Source of the DNA: Tetracentron sinense
Lineage: Eukaryota > Streptophyta > Magnoliopsida > Trochodendrales > Trochodendraceae
Direction: 5' to 3'
DNA: 64,000 nucleotides
Assembly: GCA_015143295.1 (NCBI GenBank)
Contig: CM026556.1
Location: 15,934,547-15,998,546 of the forward strand
A model generated the notes under the pieces. That model worked only from the letters and a program-made list of their open reading frames with translations, was not told where the DNA came from and made no database searches. A program made the translations under genes and the position numbers. Shown here piece by piece: positions 18,585 through 29,071 of this stretch. Numbering within the stretch: the stretch's first letter is position 1; each line of letters begins with the position of its first letter.

Positions 18585-21500
18585 GTGCTTTATTAGTGAA
18601 CGAGTGTCTCGCCCGAGTGTTGATCGACACGGGATCCACTCACTCCTTTGTGTCACCTAGTTTCGCGAAGGGATTTTTGACTGAGGCTATTCCGTTAGAG
18701 CGGGAGTTGACCATTGCAACTCCACTCGGTAAGTCAGTTGACACGAACAAGATATTCAGAGATTGTGTGGTTCAAGTAGGGGAGAATGAACTAGTGGCCG
18801 ATCTTATCATTTTGGATTTCCAAGATTTAGACTTTGACGTCATTCTTGGTATGGATTGGTTGGCAAACCATCACGGGCATGTTGCGTGTTTTGAAAAGAT
18901 GGTGAATTTCAAGCCGGAAGGGGGTAAGCCTTTTCACTTTCGAGGATTAAGAGAGAGGGACATTGCTCGCCTCGCAGCCTTGAGTATAGCACACCCAGAA
19001 GCACAAAACTCATCGGCTATTCCAGTTGTGAGTGAGTTCTTAGATGTGTTCCCGGAAGAACTTCCCGGATTACCTCCGAATCGGGAGATTGAGTTCGCTA
19101 TAGAGCTTACTCCGGGCACCGCTCCGATTTCAAGGGCACCGTATAGAATGGCCCCTATAGAGCTGGAAGAATTGAAGAAACAGATTGAGGAGTTACAACA
19201 ACTTGGTTTCATCCAACCAAGTGTCTCACCGTGGGGAGCTCCGGTTCTCTTTGTGAAGAAGGACGGGTCTATGAGGATGTGTATAGACTACCGTCAGCTG
19301 AACAAGGTAACTATCAAGAATCGTTATCCCTTGCCAAGGATAGACGACTTGTTTGACCAACTGAAGGGAGCGAGATTCTTCTCCAAAATTGATCTTAAAT
19401 CGAGGTATCACCAATTAAGGATCAAGGCGGAAGATGTTCAGAAGACGGCTTTCAGGACTCGGTATGGGCATTACGAGTTCCTTGTCATGCCTTTTGGGCT
19501 GACGAATGCACCGGCGACATTCATGAATTTGATGAACCGGGTGTTCCGATCTTACTTGGATCGATGCGTGATTGCATTCATTGATGACATTTTGGTGTAT
19601 TCCCAGACACGGGAAGATCACGCACGAGACCTCCGCCTTGCTCTGGAGATGTTGAGAGAGCATAGGCTATATGCCAAATTGAGTAAGTGCAAGTTCTGGC
19701 TAGAGAAGGACGCATTTCTTGGACACGTGGTGTCGGCCGAGGGCATTTCTATAGATCCAGCCAAGGTTGAGGCAGTCATGAGTTGGGAGAGGCCCAAGAG
19801 CGTCACGGAGATACGTAGTTTCCTCGGATTGGTAGGCTACTACCGGAGATTTGTGGAGGGATTCTCCAGTTTGGCTGCACCTCTCACCTACTTGACAAGA
19901 AAAAGTGCAAAGTTCAGTTGGAGTGACCGATGTGAAGTAAGTTTCCAAGAGTTGAAGAAACGCCTCACCACAGCCCCTGTCCTTACTGTGCCATCTGGAC
20001 CTTTTGGGTATGAGGTGTATAGTGATGCCTCGCACGTCGGACTCGGGTGTGTCCTAATGCAACACAAGAAAGTCATTGCCTATGCATCAAGGCAGTTGAA
20101 AGAGCATGAAAAGAACTACCCCACTCACGACTTGGAGCTTTCGGCGGTCGTGTTTGCACTCAAAATTTGGCGACATTATCTGTACGGGGTGGAGTTCTAT
20201 GTGTACATGGACCACAAGAGCCTCAAATATCTCTTTTCCCAAAAAGAGCTCAATTTGCGACAACGGCGTTGGATTGAGTTCTTAAAAGACTACGAGTGCA
20301 CTATCCAATATCACCTGGGAAAGCAAATGTGGTGGCAGACGCTCTGAGTAGGAAACCATCGGGGTTGTTGGCTCACATGTTGGTGCGGGAATGGAGACTG
20401 TTAGACACGATTTGGAAAATCTAGACATAAGTGTGAACGATTCTGTCCGCAGTCCCGTTTTGGCGAATGTTACAGTTCGGCCGTACCTTATAGACTTGAT
20501 CCAGGAGTATCAAGCCACGGACACTGACTTGTTGGCTTTCCGGGATAAGGAAGTGGCCAAGGGTAGTACGGACTTCTCTCTCAATAGCCAGGGTGCTATT
20601 ACATTCAAGGGAAGACTTTGTGTCCCAGCCAATGCAGACCTTCGGAGAGAGATCATGGATGAAGCTCACCGTTCAAAGTACACAGTGCATCCTGGGGGTA
20701 CGAAGATGTTTCGGAACCTCAAGAGTCACTTTTGGTGGCGAAACATGAAGAGGGAGGTTGCGGAGTATGTGGCACGGTGTTTGGTGTGCCAACAGGTGAA
20801 AGCGGAGCATTTGAGACCGGCGGGTCTTTTGCAGTCTCTCCCTATTCCCGAGTGGAAAGGGGAACATATCTCTATGGACTTTATCGTGGGATTGCCGAAG
20901 ACGGTCAAGAAGACCGATGCTATATGGGTAGTTATTGATAGACTCACGAAGTCTGCTCATTTCTTACCGTACCGGACTACATTCAACTCCAATCAGTTAG
21001 CGGCGCTATACATCAAGGAAATAGTCTGATTGCATGGGGTGCCAGTGAGTATTGTGTCGGATAGAGACCCAAGATTCATATCCAGGTTCTGGAAAAGCTT
21101 TCAGGATGCTATGGGTTCCCGACTAGACTTTAGCACGGCTTTCCACCCACAGACCGACGGGCAAACAGAGAGGGTGAATCAAGTGATAGAAGACATGCTC
21201 CGAGCTTGTATGTTGGATTTTAAAGGAAGTTGGGAGGATCACCTACCTTTGGTGGAATTTGCCTACAATAACAGTTATCAAGCAAGCATACAAATGGCAC
21301 CTTTTGAAGCCTTATATGGAAGAAGTTGTAGATCCCCCTTGTATTGGGATGAGGTTGGAGAAAGAAAGATTTTGGGCCCCGAGTTGATTGAACGAACCGC
21401 GGATAGGGTCAAGCTTATACGGGAGAGGTTGAAGACCGCACAGGACAGACAGAAAAGCTATGCCGACAACCGAAGGAGGGATCTTGAATTCCGAGTCGGT

Positions 21501-21914
21501 GACTTTGTGTTTATCAGGATTTCACCGACCAAGGGTGTTATGCGATTCGGGAAAAGAGGCAAGCTTAGCCCGAGATATGTGGGTCCGTTCGAGATCATTA
21601 CTCGAGTCGGTGAAGTTGCTTACCGTGTTGCTTTGCCCGCTCACATGGCGGCGGTCCACAACGTGTTTCATATCTCCCAACTTCGGAAGTACATCCCGGA
21701 TCCTTCTCACATCATCGAGCTTGATCCAGTTGAGATTCGAGAGGATCTCACTTTGGTTGCGAAGCCGGTTCGTATTTTGGATCGAAGAGACCAAGTACTT
21801 CGCAACAAGACTATTCCGCTAGTTCTAGTGCAATGGCAACATCACGCGAGAGAAGAAGCCACGTAGGAGCGTGAAGCCGAAGTCAAAGCAAAGTATCCCG
21901 AGTTGTTTGAATAG
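18585..21914 (+). pseudogene. Unit D pol (PR-RT-RNase H-IN-chromodomain)
   Basis: Same domain order as B. Protease [12 protein letters not shown] with FIDDILVYS near 19580, RNase [12 protein letters not shown] near 20020, integrase HHCC ending CLVCQ near 20790, the integrase core and a chromodomain tail. The frame is open from protease to the end of RNase H. Breaks relative to B: one codon lost in the RT KKKDG motif (near 19255), a 1-bp deletion near 20320 and a 2-bp insertion near 20405 (together restoring the later frame), a stop at 21027-21029 (CGA to TGA) and one at 21864-21866 (TGG to TAG). B and D are near-identical but carry different breaks, so they decayed after the duplication. Confidence 0.94.
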
Positions 21915-22006
21915 ACTTGTGCATATGGCTTGTAATTTTGTTTTAATTTTGTGCATGTATGTATCGTCCAAATTTCGGAGACGAAATTTTTGTAAGGGGG
22001 GGAGAA
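21915..22006 (+). other. 3' tail and polypurine tract of unit D
   Basis: AAGGGGGGGAGAA at about 21994-22006, directly before the last LTR of the array. Confidence 0.92.
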
Positions 22007-23387
22007 TGTAGCACCCCGGATTTTTCTATACTTAATGAATACCGTTTTCGTAACTAATTGGCCTTCCTCATAGTCTAATTAATAAATAATAGAGAAATCG
22101 GAAATTCTGAAATGTTAGAAATGTGAGTTTTCGAAAGACGAACCCAACGCAAGTTGAATCGTCAAAATCCGATGAGCGAGTCAAAAGATATGGTTAAAAC
22201 AGTCCAGACATACAGAGCACCGATCACTCGGTCCAGTCAGCGATCGATCGGTCCATAACCGATCGATCGGTAGCTATCGCACGGTCAGAAATTTTGTATG
22301 GGGAAATTTTCCAGAGAGTGAGTTTTTGACAGGTCGATCGGTCATAAACACCGATCGCTCGGTAGGCAACCGATCGATCGGTCATAACCACCGATCACTC
22401 GGTCTTCGCGTTTTTGCAGAAATTTCAGTAAGGGCGTTTTCATCTTTTGGGTGTTAAACCATTACCATAAGGGTTTGCTCGACCCTTTGAGCCCTCATTC
22501 ACAACCCTTAGACATTTTGAGAGCTAGAGAGTGAGAAGAAGAGGGTTTTGACCTAGGGTTTCCATTGAGGAAGAAATCAAAGGGGTGGACCATCCTTGGT
22601 CGTCCTCAAACTTGGATTTGCTTCAAGTTCAAGGCTCAAGCTCGTGTGGGAGCCACTCTCCAAGCTAGGGCAGCCATCTCACGTACGTTTTGAAAGGTGT
22701 TTCTTCCCCAACTCGAGTCTTCCTCAAGCAAGGGTTGTTCCCTACCCCTTTTGGAGCTTCAATCAAGTTTCCCACCAAGGATCAAGCCTTGAGCAAGGTT
22801 AGTACACCCTACCAACTTCCCCTAACAATAACCTAGTTTTCTATGAACTATATGATTTTGCTACTATGTATTTCTCCCTTATGAAATGTATCATATTCAC
22901 TAAATATAAACAAGGTGAGGAAAATGGTGTGGATGCATGGATGAGAGGTTGATTGAGGCGATGGGATGCCGAATGTATGGTGTATGAATGTGTGGTGTGA
23001 AGAATGGAAAATGGAGGATGGGCATTTTACCAATAATGAACATACCTTGATTTTTGGATGGAAAGTAGGCACTAAAAAGAAGAAGATGAACCATTAAGGA
23101 ACCTTGCATGTTATGTGTTTGACAAAATGCCTAAACTAGGAATAAATGACATAAATGAAGAAAATGAAAGTAGGCCTTATGCATGTGTTCTTATGAATGA
23201 TAAACTATTCAAATGCCACGTAGATTACTCAAATTCCTATATGGTTATACTGTGGATTGAATTGCTATACACTACTCTTCATGTCATATTGTCATCATGA
23301 TATTACAAGTGCTACACACACCACACATGCATGCATGAAACCGGGTTTTCCAAGATTGTATTTGTATATGATGAATCAAGAACATGA

Positions 23388-23808
23388 CAAGGAGGTTGGT
23401 AGCCCAAGGAAGGGTGCTGGCCTCTGGCTCACAAGTGAAATGAATTAAGAACATGACAAGGAGGTTGGTAGCCCAAGGAAGGGTGCTAGCCTCTGGCTCA
23501 CAAGTGAAATGAATCAAGAACATGACAAGGAGGTTGGTAGCCCAAGGAAGGGTGCTAGCCTCTGGCTCACAAGTGAAAGGGTGCTAGCCTCTGGCTCACA
23601 AGTGAAATGAATCAAGAACATGACAAGGAGGTTGGTAGCCCAAGGAAGGGTGCTAGCCTCTGGCTCACAAGAGAAATGGAACAAGAACATGACAAGGAGG
23701 TTGGTAGCCCAAGGAAGGGTGCTAGCCTCTGGCTCACAAGAGAAATGGAACAAGAACATGACAAGGAGGTTGGTATCCGAAGGAAGGGTGCTAGCCTCTA
23801 GCTCACAA
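23388..23808 (+). repeat. Hairpin minisatellite in the D 3' LTR (six full units, one partial)
   Basis: About 70-bp units as in the middle LTR, including the same partial unit (about 23577-23602). Unit number differs among the LTRs of one array (1, 5, 6), so the repeat changes length quickly. Confidence 0.9.
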
Positions 23809-24084
23809 GTATACAAGTCAAGAACAAATCAAGACATGAAATACAAGACAAGACACGACACACATACATGATTTGACCGAGACACGAAAAAGGTTTCCGA
23901 GACATGAGTTTTACCGAGGTTTTTGCATTCATACATGCATGTCAAGATATGGCTATGTATCTTATGCTTTCACTATTGCTTTAAATTAATATCTTGTATT
24001 GCTCACTGTTGTTATGCTTTCGCTATTGTTATGGTTAGCTAGTAGTTTGTACTCACTGAGTATTCCATGCTCAGCCATACTTTT

Positions 24085-24225
24085 ATGTCGGCAGGTACTG
24101 TGGATGTCCTCGACCCCGAGCCTTGGGTCGAGGAGGAGTATGTAGAGGAGAGGGAGCCACCTATCCCATGGCAGTCTCAGCAGGATGGGGACTTGGATGT
24201 GTGGCCATACCTCGACTACTGTTGA
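24085..24225 (+). CDS. Conserved LTR micro-ORF, D 3' LTR
   Basis: Intact 46 codons from MSAGTVDVLDPEPW to PYLDYC. It differs from the B copy mainly near the start (MSAGT for MSVGI) and by one Q-for-E change after SQ. Confidence 0.5.
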   Translation: MSAGTVDVLDPEPWVEEEYVEEREPPIPWQSQQDGDLDVWPYLDYC

Positions 24226-24507
24226 GAGGAGAGGGTTAGAGAGTTCCTTTTTATATTTTGATAGGTGGGCATGTCCACCTTTACTTTGATTGTATTTGGT
24301 ATATGTTAACTTGGAATACTATTTGGAGTTATAGAAGAAAAGAAAAAAAGTTGGCTTATACTTCCGCACTTATGTTTAGTTTCCGCGCTCTGATTATCAT
24401 TGTATTATATTATGTTTAGCCTCTTGCATTACAGGATGGTTTGACAGGTACACGTAATCACCTCTAAAGTATCCGTTAACTCCTAGGGGGTATTTTGGGG
24501 TGTGACA

Positions 24508-24512
24508 CTAGG
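24508..24512. repeat. Right target-site duplication of the B-D array (ctagg)
   Basis: Matches 4848-4852 exactly. Confidence 0.92.
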
Positions 24513-24544
24513 GACTCTAATGCCTAGAGCTCTGATACCACTCT
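24508..24544 (-). other. Element A primer-binding site and start of leader
   Basis: On the minus strand TGGTATCAGAGCTC (24540-24527) follows the A LTR end, then the first bases of the leader up to the array insertion point. The rest of the leader is at 4562-4852. Confidence 0.92.
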
Positions 24545-24826
24545 GTACGCCCCAAAATGCCCCCTAGGAGTTTTGGGATATTTTAGGTGTCACACTGCGT
24601 ACCTATCAAACCATCCTGTAATGCACAAGATAAAATGTAGTATTAACAACGATAATCAGAGCGCGGAAGCTATCATATATGCGGAAGCGTAAACAAATTT
24701 TCATTTCTTCTGATGATCCAAAATAGTATTCCAAGTTAACATGAATACAAGACATGTCTAAGTCTAAGGTGGACAGGCCCACCTATCAAAATATCAAAAT
24801 ACACAAGACCCTCTCATACTCTCCCC

Positions 24827-24967
24827 TCAACAGTAGTCGCGGTATGGCCACGCATCGAGGTCTCGGTCCGCCTGAGACTGTAATGGAATAGCCGGCTCTC
24901 TCTCCTCTATATACTCTTCCTCGACCCAAGGCTCCGGGTCGAGGGCTCCCTCAGTACCTGCCGACAT
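24827..24967 (-). CDS. Conserved LTR micro-ORF, A 5' LTR
   Basis: Intact 46 codons on the minus strand, MSAGTEGALDPEPW at the start and PYRDYC at the end. Close to the C copy. Confidence 0.5.
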   Translation of the reverse strand: MSAGTEGALDPEPWVEEEYIEEREPAIPLQSQADRDLDAWPYRDYC

Positions 24968-25255
24968 GAAAGTACGGCTGAGCATGGAATACTCAGCGAG
25001 TACAAGCTACTAGCAGACCATAACAATAATAAAAACACATAATAGTAATATCATACAAGCAGTAATAGGAACATCACAAAAGAAACAGTATAAGGCATGA
25101 TACAATACAAGCATCCTGTCGTGCGTACATGAATTGCGAAAATGCCGATAAGACTCATGCTCGAAAACCCCTGTCATGTCCCGGTATGCCTCGTGGAAAT
25201 CATGTATGCGTGCATGCATGAATGCATGATCATCATCTTGTAAACCTCCATCTTG

Positions 25256-25530
25256 TAACTTGTGAGCCAGAGGCTAGCACCCGAATCTCCCTGGGCTGCC
25301 AACCTCCTTGATATGCAATGCACTTGTGAGCCAGAGGCTAGTACCCGAATGTCCCTGGGCTACCAACCTCCTTGTTATGAAATGCATGGTTTTCTTGTGA
25401 GCCAGAGGTTAGTACCCAAATCTCCCTGGGCTACCAACCTCCTTGTTATGAAATGCACTTGTGAGCCAGAGGTTAGTACCCGAATGTCCCTGGGCTACCA
25501 ACCTCCTTGTTATGAAATGCACTTGTGTTT
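25256..25530 (-). repeat. Four-unit hairpin minisatellite in the A 5' LTR
   Basis: Units of about 62-72 bp, sense on the minus strand. Matched changes keep the stem paired: GGCTAGCACCC goes with GGGCTGCC and GGCTAGTACCC with GGGCTACC (plus-strand reading). Confidence 0.85.
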
Positions 25531-26894
25531 ATTATATGCACATGCTCTTGAAATCTCGGTTCATGCTATCATGCGTGCTCGTGTACGTGTCAATAGTGAC
25601 AATCATGACAATGAGGATAACCAAGATATGACATCACAATTCAATTCATGATATGAACATAGGTAATTTAAGTAGTTTGCATAACATTTGATCAATTTAT
25701 CATTTATAGGAACGCATGCATAAAACCCATTTCTACATCCTTCATTGAGATCATTTATTCATAGTTTAGGCATTTTGTCAAACGCTTTCATACATTATTC
25801 CTTAGTAGTTTATCTCCTTCTTTTTAATGCATATTTTCCATTCAATCACACAATGATAAGTTTGTTATTTGTACAATGCCCATCCTCCATTTTCCAATCC
25901 ACAACCCACACATCATACATCACACATTCGACATCCAATTGCCGTATCCAACCTCCATCCAAGCATTCCTACCCTTTCTTTATCTTGTATATATTTATTA
26001 GAGATGACACATTTTGCAAGGAATAAAACACACTAACAAGAATCATATTTCATAAGGAAAAACCTAGATTTATTGCTAGGGTAAGTTAGTAGGGTGTACT
26101 AACCTTGCTCAAGGCTTGATCCTTGGTGGGAAACTTGATTGAAGCTCCAAAAGGGTAGGGAACAACCCTTGCTTGAGGAAGACTCGAGTTGGGGAAGAAA
26201 CCCTTTTCAAAACGTACGTGAGATGGCTGCCCTAGCTTGGAGAGTGGCTCCCACACGAGCTTGAGCCTTGAACTTGAAGAAAATCCAAGTTTGAGGATGA
26301 CCTAGGATGGTCCACCCCCTTTGATTTCTTCCTCAATGGAAACCCTAGGTCAAAACCCTCTTCTTCTCACTCTCTAGCTCTCAAAATGTCTAAGGGTTGT
26401 GAATGAGGGCTCAAAGGGTCGAGCAAACCCTTATGGGTAAGGGTTTAACGCCCAAAAGACGAAAAAGCCCTTACTGAAATTTCTGTAAAAACGCGAAGAC
26501 CGAGCGATCGGTGGTTATGACCGATCGAGCGGTTGCCTACCGAGCGATCGGTTGATTGACCGAGATCTCGGTCAAAAATTAACTCTCTGGAAAATTTCCC
26601 CATACAAATGTTTTGACCGTGCGATAGCTACCGATCAATCGGTTATGGACCGATCGATCGCTGACTGGACCGAGCGATCGGTGCTCTGTATGTCTGGACT
26701 GTTTTGACCATATCTTTTGACTCGCTCTTCAGATTTCGACGATTCAACTTGCGTTGGGTTCATCTTTCAAAAACGCACATTTTTGATGTTTTGGAATTTC
26801 CAATTTCTCTCTTATTTATTAATTAGACTATGAGGAAGGCCAATTAGCTACGAAAACGGTATTCATTAAGTGTAGAAAAATCCAGGGTGCTACA

Positions 26895-29071
26895 GTCCCA
26901 CTCTCAATATCATCAAAATATAAGTATACTCTCTCGCTATCTCAACAGAAATCGAAATTGGGCCACCTATCTAGTGCCCCTCATCCTGGTAATGATCAAT
27001 GGTAGGCTCCGGCTTGTAGTACTCTTCTTCTATCCAAGGCACGGAACCACAGACGTCGAAAGGAACACGTGCACCTGCCGACATAACATGTACGACTGAA
27101 CATGGAATACTCAGTATCTACAAACTACTAACTAACATTGAGATAATAATATCATGGACCATGCAAGACATAGAGCCGTAAAGCGTCGAAATCCATGAAA
27201 CCCATATTAGTTCCAAAACCATTTCCTTATGAGTTCTTATGAAATCCAAAACCATATGAGTTTTATGAGCATATGAGAATCAAGTCTTATGAGTTCCTTA
27301 GAGTTCTTATGAGATCCGTAAAGTTCTTATGAGTTCTTGTGAGTCGTGAGATCTTAGAGCACTTATGAGCTTGTGAGCATTCACTTATGAGACTTATGAG
27401 ATCTTATGAGCTTGTGAGGTTCTTATGAGCATAACTTAGAGCCAGACCTTAGCACCCATAAAAAGACTTAGAGCTGGGTATACAAATACCCTTCATTGAA
27501 TACATCGAAGTGGGGAGCCAAGATCATTGACCAACCTTCTCGTTGGCTTTATCAAATGGTCTCATGAGATTACTTTGAGCCAGATATGACATGTCCTTGG
27601 ATGTGCCCTATTCTTGACCAACCCTTAGTTTGGCTTTATCAACGATTTTGAGCTTGGTAGCTTATGAATTCTTAGAATTTCTTATGAATGCTTCGATAAA
27701 CCCGACTTATGAGAAAACCTTCAAATCATGCGAGACATGTAGGATATAGAGTGCATAGAGTGCCTGTGAACATCATACAATACTTAGAAAGCTTAAAAAT
27801 ATAGAAGCATAGTCATAGAATTTCAGAATAGTGATAGCTTACAAACCATGAAAATCCATCATTTCAATTCATCCAAGAACGCCTTGTAAAACATGGTTTT
27901 AGTCAAAGAATAGCCAAATGTAGATAGTAGAGTGCATCTACCTCTTGAAGGAAAGTTTTTACACTTTTGTACAATAAGAAAAAGCTTGAGGGAGCTGGGT
28001 TGAAGCTTTGAGAAAACTGGAGTAGAAGTCCCCTTTCTCAAGAACATGGACAAAACTTTCTTTTGAGAATCCCAAGCTTGAGAATCACCGTGGGGATGAA
28101 ATTCGAGCTTGGGCACACCAAAGAAGTGAAGCTTGAGCTTTTAGAACAAGGATTGAACCTTACTTTAAATTTGGGAAGAACACTTTGAAGAGTTCTTCTT
28201 CTTCTTTTCTTTCAATCTTTGTTTCAAATCTAATCTTAGGGTTTGAGTAAATCAAATCCACAAATTTCCCCTTCTATTTATAGGCTAAGGGTCGCCAAAA
28301 TCCTTTAATACCCTTCAAAAATATCCCCCAAGGTCGGTTACAACATTCAGGGTTGGTTGGAGACGTTCTGGATGGTTCATCCAGTCGATTAGATGGTTCA
28401 TCTAATCGGCTGGATGCGTCATCCAATAGATTAGATGGTGCTCTGTTTTTCTACTTTGGTATTTGGGCCATAACTTTTGACTTGGTGATTGGATTATGAA
28501 GACTCAACTTGCGTTGGACTCTACATTCAAAGAGGAACAACTTTCATGTTTTGTACAAAGCCTAATTTTGAGTTTTAATTAGGCTAAATGGGCCCACAAG
28601 TGGACTGGTCTTGGGATGACTGTCAGCAGACCAAAATTTGTAGCAGACTAGTTTGTGGAAACCTGACATTTGACTCAACTTTAACTCAGAATCTGAAAAA
28701 GTAGTAAACATGAATCTTGAAGAGAGTGTCAATACCTTTCCAAAAATGCAAAAATCACTCAATTCTGATCTGCAGTGAGAATTCTAGAGCTCCCTCAAGT
28801 TGAGATTATGGTAAGACATCCACCCTCTTTGACACTTTAGAGTATTTTATACTCTCGTTTTGGGTCCCAACCACACATACATCATTCCTTATGTTTCACA
28901 CCAAATCAATACCATAACACTCCTTTTAAAATTAGATGCTTCATCCCCATTTAAACCAACACCAAGTTCACATGGAAGACCTTGGCCTTTATATACTTTG
29001 TTCACAACACTATTCAGAACACTATTCACACACTATTCATAGGCTATGAAAGCAAGATCCGGGGTTCTACA
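26895..29071 (-). mobile_element. Element F 3' LTR (tail removed by A)
   Basis: On the minus strand it starts at 29071 with TGTAGAACCCCGGATC directly after a polypurine tract and is cut at 26895 by element A, about 230 bp short of its end. Palindrome-like cluster (ATCTAATCGGCTGG class) about 28445-28370, TATA (CCTATAAATAG) near 28283. Gene content: only the broken micro-ORF. Confidence 0.92.
26971..27084 (-). pseudogene. Conserved LTR micro-ORF, F 3' LTR (frameshifted)
   Basis: Starts MSAGARVPFDVCG, keeps PWIEEEYY, but a 1-bp loss after DEG leads to an early stop at 37 residues. Its hairpin shows a compensating change: ACTGAG pairs with TTCAGT where other copies have GCTGAG and CTCAGC. Confidence 0.5.

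Larger units (their letters stand above)
22007..24507 (+). mobile_element. Last LTR of the array (3' LTR of unit D)
   Basis: 2501 bp, starts TGTAGCACCCCGG and ends GGGGTGTGACA, followed by the TSD ctagg. Palindrome cluster about 22219-22405, donor-like site near 22799, six full hairpin units plus one partial, micro-ORF at 24085. It faces the oppositely oriented A 5' LTR across only 37 bp. Confidence 0.95.
24545..26894 (-). mobile_element. Element A 5' LTR
   Basis: On the minus strand it starts at 26894 (GTAGCACCCTGG after T) and ends GGGGCGTACA at 24545, 2350 bp, followed by the primer site. Palindrome cluster about 26685-26499, donor-like GCAAG|GTTAGT near 26105, four hairpin units and the micro-ORF. 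It is inserted in the 3' LTR of F; the right flank gtccc (26895-26899) is the candidate TSD. Confidence 0.94.
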
